Of a stretch of 64,000 nt of DNA, positions 10,217-17,916 are shown piece after piece. How positions within the stretch are numbered: position 1 is the stretch's first letter; each line of letters starts with the position of its first letter. Origin of the DNA: Streptomyces sp. CNH099 (lineage in GTDB: Bacteria > Actinomycetota > Actinomycetes > Streptomycetales > Streptomycetaceae). Below the pieces are notes generated by a model, which made no database searches, was not told the DNA's origin, and saw only the letters and a program-made list of their open reading frames with translations. A program made the position numbers and the translations under genes. The stretch covers positions 42,821 to 106,820 of the forward strand of contig AZWL01000023.1 in NCBI GenBank assembly GCA_000514715.1. The letters run 5' to 3'.

Positions 10217-10687
10217 ATGACACAGCGAATCGACCTCCCCGCGCTCGTCCCCGACGTCCACCGCGCCCTGGTCAGACTGGAGCAGGCGGCCAAGAAGGGC
10301 CTCGACCCCGTCGTCTTCGAGCTGGTGAAGCTCCGCGCCTCGCAGATCAACCACTGCGCGTACTGCATCGACATGCACTCCAAGGACGCACGCGCCGCCG
10401 GCGAGACCGAGCAGCGCCTCTACCTCCTGGGCGCCTGGGAGGAGGTGCCGCACCTCTACACCGAGAAGGAGCAGGCGGCGCTCGCCCTCACCGAGGCGGT
10501 GACCGTGCTGACGGACGGCTTCGTCCCGGACACGGTGTACGAGCGGGCGGCGAAGCACTTCGGGGAGCAGGAGCTGGCGCGGCTCATCGGCGTACTGATC
10601 GCGATCAACGGCTGGAACCGCTGGTGCGTCACCAGCCGGACGGAGGCCGGGAACTACGAGCCCGGCGAGCACGAGCGGCCGGCATGA
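10217..10687 (+). CDS. AhpD/carboxymuconolactone decarboxylase-family protein
   Basis: 156 residues, all-helical. The diagnostic block NHCAYCIDMHSKDAR (about residues 44-58) contains the redox CxxC and the downstream His of alkylhydroperoxidase AhpD-like proteins. The family includes peroxidase partners and gamma-carboxymuconolactone decarboxylases; the CxxC favours a redox role. The ATG follows GGGAGG at ideal spacing. Its stop overlaps the next start (ATGA), indicating a two-gene operon that faces away from the MocR gene. Confidence 0.88.
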   Translation: MTQRIDLPALVPDVHRALVRLEQAAKKGLDPVVFELVKLRASQINHCAYCIDMHSKDARAAGETEQRLYLLGAWEEVPHLYTEKEQAALALTEAVTVLTDGFVPDTVYERAAKHFGEQELARLIGVLIAINGWNRWCVTSRTEAGNYEPGEHERPA

Positions 10688-11478
10688 CGGCGGAGGATGC
10701 CGCACGCGCCGGAGGCGGCGGGGGTGCCGGAGGCGGCGGGGGCGTGGACGAGTTCCGCGCCCTGCACCACGGCCGCGCCGCGGACGACCCCCTGGTCCTG
10801 CCCGGCCCGTGGGACGCCGCGAGCGCCCGCGCCTTCGCCGACGCCGGCTTCCCGGCGCTGGCCACCCCGAGCGCCGGGGTCGCCGCCGCCCTCGGCTACG
10901 GAGACGGCCAGGCCGCGCCGGCCGCCGAGATGTTCGCGGCCGTCGCCCGCATCACCCGGGCCGTGGCCGTCCCCGTCACCGCGGACGTCGAGGCGGGGTA
11001 CGGGCTGGCGCCGCGCGAGCTGGTGGAGCGGCTGCTGGCGGCGGGCGCGGTGGGCTGCAACCTGGAGGACACCGTCCACCCCGGCAAGACCCTGCGGGAC
11101 GCGGCCGAGCAGGCGGACTTCCTCGCCGCGGTACGCGCCGAGGCGGGCGACCGGCTGTTCATCAACGCCCGCGTCGACACCTTCGTACGCGGGAATCCCG
11201 ACCCCGCGGCGGCGATCGAACGCGGCCGCCGGTACGCGGCCGCCGGCGCCGACGCCGTGTACCCGATCACGGCGCCGCCCCGGCACCTGCGGCTGCTGGC
11301 CGACGAGATCGGGCTGCCCGTCAACGCCCTGGCGGTGCCGGGCGGCCCGGGCCCGAAGGAGCTGGGCACGCTGGGGGCGAGCCGGATCACGTTCGGCGGC
11401 GGGCTGTTCGACCGGACGCTGGCGACGGTACGGCAGCTGGCGGCGGAACTGCGCGGGGAGACCGCGGACGAGGGGTGA
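10684..11478 (+). CDS. Isocitrate lyase/PEP mutase superfamily protein
   Basis: 264 residues. After a Gly-rich start, the sequence follows the superfamily barrel: PGPWDAASARAF, TPSAG, VTADVEAGYG (metal-binding Asp and Glu), GCNLEDT, and FINARVDTF. It lacks the KKCGH-type active-site loop of true isocitrate lyases, so it belongs with the carboxyphosphonoenolpyruvate/methylisocitrate lyase-like group; the substrate is unknown. Its ATG overlaps the AhpD-like stop by four bases, so translation is coupled. Control by the adjacent MocR regulator is inferred. Confidence 0.85.
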   Translation: MTAEDAARAGGGGGAGGGGGVDEFRALHHGRAADDPLVLPGPWDAASARAFADAGFPALATPSAGVAAALGYGDGQAAPAAEMFAAVARITRAVAVPVTADVEAGYGLAPRELVERLLAAGAVGCNLEDTVHPGKTLRDAAEQADFLAAVRAEAGDRLFINARVDTFVRGNPDPAAAIERGRRYAAAGADAVYPITAPPRHLRLLADEIGLPVNALAVPGGPGPKELGTLGASRITFGGGLFDRTLATVRQLAAELRGETADEG

Positions 11479-11481
11479 GGC

Positions 11482-11505
11482 GGGGCGGCGCCGTGGCGCC
11501 GCCCC
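11482..11505. terminator. Bidirectional hairpin between convergent genes
   Basis: Perfect 11-bp stem with a 2-base loop centred at 11493, lying directly after the PEP-mutase-like stop and facing the convergent membrane-protein gene. No U-tract, as is common in high-GC actinobacteria. Two copies of a 15-base GTCCGCTTCAGGCCC-like direct repeat follow. Confidence 0.65.
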
Positions 11506-11536
11506 CGGGGCCCGTCCGCTTCAGGCCCTGTCCGCT

Positions 11537-12697
11537 TCAGGCCCCGTCCGGCTCCGGGCACGCGGTGTCCGTGCAGAGCGACGCCGTCATCGCGTCGAGG
11601 ACCTCCCGCTGGCGCGGCCAGTCCGCCTCCGGACCGGAGACGAGCAGGGCGTACATCTTCCCGTCCGCCGTCTCCCGGTCGTGCAGCAGAACGCGACGGG
11701 GGCCGAGCTGATCGTCGACGTACGAGTAGTCGTACTCCGCGGCGGTACCGAGATCCGCCAGGTCGTTGCGCCGGTAGCCGTCGGCCTCCCGCTTGGTCTC
11801 CTCGATGACCTGCACGGCCTCGAACGGGCTGATGTCCTCGGTCACCTCGTAGACCTGGACGAACGCGCCGTCCGCGCGCGGCTCTTCGTAGAACACGGAC
11901 ACGCCGTCGACGCGGCGCTCCCAGTCCTCGGGTACGGCGAGGGAGTAGCCGTCCTCGGTGGCGTGCACGTAGCCGGAGGGGAGGGCGGACTCCGACGGCG
12001 ACGACGAGGGGGGCGCGGAGGTCGGCGCGGGGTCGGTACGGTCCGGGGACGGCTTGGGCTCCGCCGTGGCACTGTGCTGCGGCTTCGCCGCCGCCTTGCC
12101 GCCGTCGTCGCTCAGCAGCTGCCAGCCGCCGGCGCCGAGCGCCCCGCCGACGATCACGGCGAGCCCCACCACCGCGACGACGACCCCGCGGCGCCGCGAC
12201 CGGTCGTCGGCCTCGGGGCGGAGTTCGAAGTCGCCGGGGTAGGGCGTGTAGGCGGCGTACGGGTCGTAGGCCCCGCTCGGGCCGGGGCCGGGGCCGGGGC
12301 CGGGTGCGGGCGCCGGCTCGTGCACCGCCGGGTACGCGGACGGGGCCGGCGGTGGCGGCGGGGTGGCGTACTGCATCGGCAGCTCGGCCGCCGGAATCGC
12401 CGCACCCGGGTCGTGCGGCGCGGTGGCGGGCGGCGCCGCGGAACCCGGTGCCTCCGGCCATTCAGGGGCGGTGAGCGGCGGTGCCGGCGCGCCGCCGCCG
12501 GGAGCCCCGCCGTCCGGGGTCCGGTCGTCGCGAGCCGGGTCCTCCTCGGGGGTCCGGTCCTCCGGGGTCCCGTCCGACGAGGCTGGGGCCGGCGACTCCG
12601 CGGGCGCCGGGGGCGCCGCCGGGGGCGGCGGGGCCGCGGATTCCGGTGCCCCCCGCCGCGCGTCCTCGTCCCCGTACACCCCACCGTTGCCGCTCAT
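11537..12697 (-). CDS. Single-pass membrane protein with an extracellular domain resembling that of the 60.8-kb kinase
   Basis: 386 residues. A long Pro/Ala-rich cytoplasmic region (1-205) leads to RSRRR and one transmembrane helix (about 212-236), a Ser/Pro/Thr-rich stalk, and an extracytoplasmic domain of about 125 residues (GYSLAVPEDWERRVDGVSVFYEEP...). That domain resembles the extracellular part of the Ser/Thr kinase at 60806-62419 (SLAVPEDYKRSVDEGTVTYSDP), suggesting a shared ligand-binding or structural module. The ATG follows GGGGAG. Function unknown; a kinase-less sensor is possible. Confidence 0.82.
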   Translation of the reverse strand: MSGNGGVYGDEDARRGAPESAAPPPPAAPPAPAESPAPASSDGTPEDRTPEEDPARDDRTPDGGAPGGGAPAPPLTAPEWPEAPGSAAPPATAPHDPGAAIPAAELPMQYATPPPPPAPSAYPAVHEPAPAPGPGPGPGPSGAYDPYAAYTPYPGDFELRPEADDRSRRRGVVVAVVGLAVIVGGALGAGGWQLLSDDGGKAAAKPQHSATAEPKPSPDRTDPAPTSAPPSSSPSESALPSGYVHATEDGYSLAVPEDWERRVDGVSVFYEEPRADGAFVQVYEVTEDISPFEAVQVIEETKREADGYRRNDLADLGTAAEYDYSYVDDQLGPRRVLLHDRETADGKMYALLVSGPEADWPRQREVLDAMTASLCTDTACPEPDGA

Positions 12698-12864
12698 GCT
12701 CTTCTCCCCTGTCCCCCCACCCGGCTCCCACCGGACGGCCGACCAACCGTCGCCATCGTGCCGACACCTCCTCCCGCACGGCAAGCGCGGCGAGGCAGAG
12801 CACCCCGGGGGCCGACGACCCCGGAGACGAAGACCCGGCCGCGGCAACCGAATGAGCCCGCACG

Positions 12865-12910
12865 CACCGCCGCGGCGGGCCCTCCCGGGGGAGGACCCGC
12901 CGCGGCGGTG
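12865..12910. terminator. Strong hairpin downstream of mdh
   Basis: A 22-bp stem with one mismatch and a 2-base loop, beginning 29 bases past the mdh stop on the minus strand. Its position and stability fit transcription termination of mdh before the upstream region of the membrane-protein gene. Confidence 0.7.
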
Positions 12911-12938
12911 TACGTGCGGACGCCTGGGCGCCTCGCGC

Positions 12939-13937
12939 TCAGACGAGGCCGAGGGCGCGTACCGCCTCGCGCTCCTCCGCCAGCTCCTGCACGGAGGCGT
13001 CGATGCGGGCCCGCGAGAACTCGTTGACCGTCAGCCCCTGCACGATCTCGTACGAGCCGCCGGCGCAGGTCACCGGGTACGACGAGATGAGGCCCTCGGG
13101 CACGCCGTACGAACCGTCCGACGGGATGCCCATCGACACCCAGTCGCCCTGCGGGGTGCCGTTGACCCAGGAGTAGACGTGGTCCACCGCGGCGTTGGCG
13201 GCCGAGGCCGCCGACGAGGCGCCGCGGGCCTCGATGATGGCCGCGCCGCGCTTGGCGACGGTCGGGATGAACTCGTCGGCCAGCCACTTCTCGTCGTTGA
13301 CGACCTCGGCGGCGTTCTTCCCGGCGATCTCGGCGTGGAAGACGTCCGGGTACTGGGTCGCGGAGTGGTTGCCCCAGATCGTCAGCTTCTTGATGTCGCC
13401 GACCGCGGCGCCGGTCTTCTTCGCCAGCTGCGACAGCGCGCGGTTGTGGTCGAGGCGGGTCATCGCGGTGAACCGCTCGGCCGGCACGTCCGGCGCGGCG
13501 GCGCGGGCGATGAGCGCGTTGGTGTTGGCGGGGTTGCCGACGACGAGGACCTTGATGTCGTCCGCGGCGTTGTCGTTGATGGCCTTGCCCTGCGGCTTGA
13601 AGATGCCGCCGTTGGCCTCCAGCAGGTCGCCGCGCTCCATGCCCTTGGTGCGCGGGCGGGCGCCGACGAGCAGCGCCACGTTGGCGCCGGCGAAGGCGAC
13701 GTTCGGGTCGTCGGTGATGTCGATGCCGCGCAGCAGCGGGAACGCGCAGTCGTCCAGCTCCATCGCGGTGCCCTCGGCGGCGCCGAGGGCCGGGGTGATC
13801 TCCAGCAGCCGTAGCCTGACCGGCACGTCCGGGCCGAGGAGCTGCCCGGAGGCGATACGGAAGAGCAGCGCGTAGCCGATCTGCCCGGCCGCTCCGGTGA
13901 CGGTGACGGTGACGGGGCTGTCGGGAGTGCGGGTCAT
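12939..13937 (-). CDS. mdh: Malate dehydrogenase (NAD-dependent)
   Basis: 332 residues, as expected for the actinobacterial enzyme. Catalyses reversible oxidation of malate to oxaloacetate in the TCA cycle. Visible motifs are the Rossmann GAAGQIGYALLFRIASG near the N-terminus, the mobile-loop ARPRTKGMERGDLL with substrate-binding Arg residues, GNPANTNAL, TRLDHNRA (catalytic Asp) and WGNHSATQYPD (catalytic His). The ATG follows GGAGAG. It is transcribed alone with a strong hairpin downstream. Assignment is secure. Confidence 0.97.
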   Translation of the reverse strand: MTRTPDSPVTVTVTGAAGQIGYALLFRIASGQLLGPDVPVRLRLLEITPALGAAEGTAMELDDCAFPLLRGIDITDDPNVAFAGANVALLVGARPRTKGMERGDLLEANGGIFKPQGKAINDNAADDIKVLVVGNPANTNALIARAAAPDVPAERFTAMTRLDHNRALSQLAKKTGAAVGDIKKLTIWGNHSATQYPDVFHAEIAGKNAAEVVNDEKWLADEFIPTVAKRGAAIIEARGASSAASAANAAVDHVYSWVNGTPQGDWVSMGIPSDGSYGVPEGLISSYPVTCAGGSYEIVQGLTVNEFSRARIDASVQELAEEREAVRALGLV

Positions 13938-14140
13938 GGTGATCTCTCCGATGAGGGGGCGCGACGTACGGGCTGGCGGGGCCCGGGCCACCAAGGGCAG
14001 CCGCGCCCCCGGGTCAATCTATCCGACTGGCACGGAGTGCCGGAGGGTGGCCGGTGTGGGCCCGGTCACGACGTGCCGGAATCGGGCCCCGGGCACGGGC
14101 CGTTGTCGTACGGGCCGCGGGGCCGGCCGGCGGCGGCGCA

Positions 14141-15676
14141 TTACGCCGGCGGGGTGCCCTCCGTGCAGTCCGCGGTGCCGTCCGGGAGCGCGGCGCAGGC
14201 CCGCACGTCGGCCAGCCGCTCCGCGGCGACCATCGCCGTGTAGCCCTCGCTGTTCCCGGCGGCCGCGTCCGCGCGGACCGGCTCCTCGCCCGGCGGCTCG
14301 GCGAGTGCGGTGACGGTCGAGCCGGGCTCGGCGGAGGTGATCCGGGCCCACGCCGCCCGGCAGGGCTCGCTGTAGCGGATCTCCAGGAGCATGTCGCCGA
14401 CGTACGTCCGCGTGGTGGTCCGGGCGAAGTCGCCGCCGCAGCCCATCTCGTCGGGGTCCTCGCCGGTGCAGTCGGCCCCCCGGCACTCCACGCCCTCGGG
14501 CAGCGGCTCGGACGCGGACCCGGTCCCGGACGCGGACTCGGACGGCGCTTCGGACGCCGAGCCGGCGGGGCTGGAGTCGGGCGGTGGGCCGCCGCGCGGC
14601 TCCCGCTGCTCCCCGGTGCCGGGGTCGGTGACCAGGCCGTGGGTGACGTAGACGACGCCGGCGCCGCTGCCGGCGAGGAGCAGGGTGACGAGGCCGGCGA
14701 GGAGGAGGCGGCGCAGCGGCCACTTCCTGGTCGCGGGCGGGGCGGCGGTGGCGGTGGCGGTGGTCGACGGGGTGGCCGCCGCGGGGATGCGGGACGTCGC
14801 GGCCGTGCCGCCGAGCGGCTCCGGGTCTGGGTCGGGGGCGGGGTCCGGTTCGAAGGCCGGGGCGGGAGCGGGGCGGGCGGGGGCGCGGAGTTCGGTGGTC
14901 TCGTCGGGGTCGCGGGAGGAGCCGCCGGAGGCGGTCCCGGATCCCGCGCCTGTCCCGGCTCCCGTACCGGTGCCGGCACCGGTGCCGGTCCCGGCTCCGG
15001 CTCCCGTACCGGCGCCGGCTCCGACGCCGGTTGCGGCTCCAGCGCCGGTACCCGCCTCCGCCGGCCGACTGCCCGGCGGCTCCTCCGCGCGCCCCCGCCG
15101 CTCCGGCGGCGGCGGGGGCCCGGGACGTACCGCCGAGCGCTCGGTGGCGTCCGGTCGTACGGGCCCCTCGGCGCCCCCGGTCCGCTCCGTCGTCCCCCCG
15201 GGACGCTCCGGGCCGGCCGGCTCCGCCGGCCCCGGTATCGCCCTGACGGGGGGTATGTCGGGTATATCCTCGCCGCGGTTCCTGCCCCGCCCCAGGACCC
15301 CGCGCAGCCGCCGCCCCGGGCGGCCGCCCGGGGCCGGTCCGGCGTCGGGGTCCGGTCCCGGCTCCGCCGCCCGCAGGGCCCGCAGCGCCGCCTCGTTCCG
15401 CAGCTCCGCGCGGCTCCAGGCGCGGTCCGCCGCGCCCCACGCGGCCATCAGCTGCTCGTCCCGCGCGCCCGTCACCTCCGCGAACGCGACCACCGACGCC
15501 CGCGGCGGCATCAGCCGCCCGCCCAGGTAACGCTCCCACGACGACCTGCTGTACCCGGTGCGGTCCGCGATCTCGGACACCGTCAGACCGCTGCGGTCGA
15601 CCAGCCGGCGCAGGTGCCCGGCGAAGTCCCGTATCTGCGGGTCCAGCTCTTCCGGCAGCTCCTCCCAGCGAGGCAT
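14141..15676 (-). CDS. XRE-family HTH protein with transmembrane helix and DUF2690 domain
   Basis: 511 residues. The N-terminal HTH (about 10-75; LTVSEIADRTGYSRSSWERYLGGRLMPP) is followed by a long Pro/Ala/Gly-rich linker including a Gly-Thr/Gly-Ala alternating tract (about 235-275), one membrane helix (WPLRRLLLAGLVTLLLAGSGAGVVYV, about 355), and a C-terminal Cys-containing DUF2690 domain (GVECRGADCTGEDPDEMGCG). This arrangement implies a membrane-bound DNA-binding protein whose extracellular part might sense something. SD-like GGGGAG precedes the ATG. Role unknown. Confidence 0.88.
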   Translation of the reverse strand: MPRWEELPEELDPQIRDFAGHLRRLVDRSGLTVSEIADRTGYSRSSWERYLGGRLMPPRASVVAFAEVTGARDEQLMAAWGAADRAWSRAELRNEAALRALRAAEPGPDPDAGPAPGGRPGRRLRGVLGRGRNRGEDIPDIPPVRAIPGPAEPAGPERPGGTTERTGGAEGPVRPDATERSAVRPGPPPPPERRGRAEEPPGSRPAEAGTGAGAATGVGAGAGTGAGAGTGTGAGTGTGAGTGAGSGTASGGSSRDPDETTELRAPARPAPAPAFEPDPAPDPDPEPLGGTAATSRIPAAATPSTTATATAAPPATRKWPLRRLLLAGLVTLLLAGSGAGVVYVTHGLVTDPGTGEQREPRGGPPPDSSPAGSASEAPSESASGTGSASEPLPEGVECRGADCTGEDPDEMGCGGDFARTTTRTYVGDMLLEIRYSEPCRAAWARITSAEPGSTVTALAEPPGEEPVRADAAAGNSEGYTAMVAAERLADVRACAALPDGTADCTEGTPPA

Positions 15677-15794
15677 CGCTACTCCCCTGCTCCCCCTTGT
15701 GCCCGTGCCGAGGGTTCTCCGTGACGCCGGCGCTCCTGCCGCGCTCCCGCTCCAGCATCGCATCTGCCAGCACGGACGTGGAGATCCCGGGCAC

Positions 15795-15835
15795 GGGCCG
15801 GTCCCCCGGCCGCCCCCCGGCCGCCCCCCGGCCGG
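15795..15835. repeat. Short GC tandem repeat
   Basis: Three near-identical copies of a 10-11-base CCCCCGGCCG unit between the DUF3017 stop and the XRE gene start. No function seen; possibly slippage-prone. Confidence 0.6.
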
Positions 15836-15861
15836 CACGTCGACCGGTGCGCCGCCGGGCG

Positions 15862-16245
15862 TCAGCGCACGGAGAAGTGGACCGCGTCCTCCACGAACGG
15901 CAGCTCCAGCCAGGGACCCGGCATCGCGACCAGCGCCAGCAGCACGATCGCCAGGCCCAGCACCCCGAACGTCACGATGTCGGTGAACCGGGACCGCACC
16001 GCCAGCATCCCGACCTCCGGCACCAGCCAGCGCAGCACGCCGCCCACGAGCAGCGCCCCGCCGACGACCAGCGTGCCCTCGCGGAACGGCCCCGCCGCCA
16101 CCGTCACAAGACCGGCCGCCGCTATCGCCAGCACCAGGAGTATCGGCCACTGCCGCGCCGGCGGCGGCGCCTGGCCGGACGCCGCCCGGCCGCCGCCCTC
16201 GGGGCGTACCGTGCCGCGGGTCGGGAACGCCGCGCGGCGGGCCAT
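15862..16245 (-). CDS. DUF3017 membrane protein
   Basis: 127 residues with about three transmembrane helices after a short Arg/Pro-rich cytoplasmic N-terminus; the end VEDAVHFSVR is typical of this family as I remember it. Its ATG overlaps the folD stop by one base (TGATG), so the two are translationally coupled. The folD-DUF3017 pairing is conserved in streptomycetes. No biochemical function is known to me. Confidence 0.85.
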   Translation of the reverse strand: MARRAAFPTRGTVRPEGGGRAASGQAPPPARQWPILLVLAIAAAGLVTVAAGPFREGTLVVGGALLVGGVLRWLVPEVGMLAVRSRFTDIVTFGVLGLAIVLLALVAMPGPWLELPFVEDAVHFSVR

Positions 16246-17126
16246 CACCGCGCCGCCGGCGCTGGCGTGCCCGTCCCCGCCGCGGCCTCGGCCGCCGCCA
16301 CGACGTTGAACAGCAGCATCGCGCGCGTCATCGGCCCGACGCCGCCGGGGTTCGGCGACAGCCAGCCGGCGACGTCCGCGACGCCCGGGTGCACGTCGCC
16401 GACGATCTTGCCGCGCTCGTCGCGGCTGACGCCGACGTCGAGCACGGCGGCGCCCGGGCGGACGTCCACCGGCTTGATCAGGTGCGGCGAGCCGGCCGCG
16501 GCCACGACGATGTCGGCCTGCCGCAGCTGCCCGGCGAGGTCGCGGGTGCCGGTGTGGCACTGGGTGACCGTGGCGTTCTCGGACTTGCGGGTCAGCAGCA
16601 GCGGCAGCGACCGGCCGATGGTGACGCCGCGCCCGACCACCACGACGTGCGCCCCGTTCAGCTCCACCCCGAACTGCCGCAGCAGCCGGATGCAGCCGTT
16701 CGGCGTGCAGGGCAGCGGCGCGGGCTCGTTGAGCACCAGCCGGCCGAGGTTGGTGGGGTGCAGCCCGTCCGCGTCCTTGGCGGGGTCGATCAGCTCCAGC
16801 ACCCGGTTCTCGTCGATGTGCCGCGGCAGCGGCAGCTGGACGATGTAGCCGGTGCAGGCGGGGTCCTCGTTCAGCTCGCGGACGACCGCCTCGACCTGCT
16901 CCTGCGTGGCCGTGGCGGGCAGTTCGCGCTGGAGGGAGGCGATGCCGATCTCGGCGCAGTCGCGGTGCTTGCCCGCGACGTACTTCTGGCTGCCCGGGTC
17001 GTCGCCGACCAGGAGGGTGCCCAGGCCGGGCGCGACACCCCGGCCCTTGAGCGCCTGCACACGCGTGGCAAGCTCGGACTTGATCGCGGCCGCGGTGGCC
17101 CTGCCGTCGAGAATCTGGGCGGTCAT
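16245..17126 (-). CDS. folD: Bifunctional methylenetetrahydrofolate dehydrogenase/cyclohydrolase
   Basis: 293 residues. Interconverts 5,10-methylene-, methenyl- and 10-formyl-tetrahydrofolate in the cytoplasm, supplying one-carbon units for purine synthesis (purN and purH lie 3 kb away). Motifs: VGDDPGSQKYVAGKHRDCAEIGI (the substrate Lys within YVAGKH), GYIVQLPLP, PCTPNGC, VVGRGVTIGRSLPLLL (NADP site; GRG-TIG replaces the common GRS-IVG), and PNPGGVGPMT. Two in-frame ATGs exist; the second (17126) is chosen because GGGGAGG sits nine bases upstream of it. Confidence 0.96.
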   Translation of the reverse strand: MTAQILDGRATAAAIKSELATRVQALKGRGVAPGLGTLLVGDDPGSQKYVAGKHRDCAEIGIASLQRELPATATQEQVEAVVRELNEDPACTGYIVQLPLPRHIDENRVLELIDPAKDADGLHPTNLGRLVLNEPAPLPCTPNGCIRLLRQFGVELNGAHVVVVGRGVTIGRSLPLLLTRKSENATVTQCHTGTRDLAGQLRQADIVVAAAGSPHLIKPVDVRPGAAVLDVGVSRDERGKIVGDVHPGVADVAGWLSPNPGGVGPMTRAMLLFNVVAAAEAAAGTGTPAPAAR

Positions 17127-17236
17127 GGCCCCCATCCTCCCCGATGCGGTGGGTAACAGACCAATCAGCCGGTCTGGACAGCGGTCCTCGGGCCAGGTCA
17201 GTGTGTCAGTACCTCAAACCGCGGAAGAAGGGCACC

Positions 17237-17815
17237 GTGAGCCTCCCCGACCAGAACAACCCCTACGGCGGGTCCCAGGGCCAGCAGCAGCAGGCACAGC
17301 AGCAGCCACCGCAGCAACAGCCTTACGGCTACCCGCAGTACCCCGCCGCCGGCCAGCCGTATCCCGCGTACCCGGGAGGCCCCGGCCCGTACGGCGCGGT
17401 CGACCACCCCACGAGCATCCCGGGCAAGGCGACCGCCGCCCGGATCATGATGTTCATCTCCGGCGGGCTGCAGTCCATGCTCTCCATCCTGCTGCTCATC
17501 GGCATCGCGGTCGCGAAGGAGGACTTCGAGGAGGGCTTCGAGGACGGCTCGGGCGTGAGCGTCCCCGCCGAGGCCGTGGCCGTCGTCGCCGGCGTCTACC
17601 TCGTGCACGCGATCATCGGCATCGTCCTCGCCTCGCTGTTCGGCAAGGGCGGCGGCGGCGTGCGCGTCGGCAGCATCGTGTGGCTGAGCTTCCTCATCCT
17701 CTTCGGGGTGGTGGCGCTGCCGATCGGCATCATCTGGATCGCGCTCGGCATCATCTCCCTCGTGATGGTCTCCAGCAGCGTCTCCGGGCGCTGGTTCGCC
17801 CGCCCCAAGCCGTGA
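17237..17815 (+). CDS. Gln/Pro/Tyr-rich multi-pass membrane protein
   Basis: 192 residues. A Gln/Pro/Tyr-rich N-terminus (1-60) is followed by three to four hydrophobic helices (about 70-180) and a short basic end. This layout is common among Streptomyces DUF4190-like or uncharacterised membrane proteins. GTG at 17237 is preceded by AAGGG at normal spacing. It converges on purH across a very strong terminator. No function can be inferred. Confidence 0.75.
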   Translation: MSLPDQNNPYGGSQGQQQQAQQQPPQQQPYGYPQYPAAGQPYPAYPGGPGPYGAVDHPTSIPGKATAARIMMFISGGLQSMLSILLLIGIAVAKEDFEEGFEDGSGVSVPAEAVAVVAGVYLVHAIIGIVLASLFGKGGGGVRVGSIVWLSFLILFGVVALPIGIIWIALGIISLVMVSSSVSGRWFARPKP

Positions 17816-17828
17816 TGTGAGGTTCGTT

Positions 17829-17876
17829 ACGTACGAAGGGAGCCCCGCCGGTGCCGGCGGGGCTCCCTTCGTACGT
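17829..17876. terminator. Perfect 23-bp bidirectional terminator
   Basis: A perfect 23-bp inverted repeat with a 2-base loop (TG at 17852-17853) between the convergent membrane-protein gene and purH. Symmetry and location make it a terminator for both strands; on each strand the 3' side lacks a U-tract. Confidence 0.85.
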
Positions 17877-17916
17877 CAGTCCATGACGCCGGTGCGTGCC
17901 GTGGGCGGCGGGGCCG

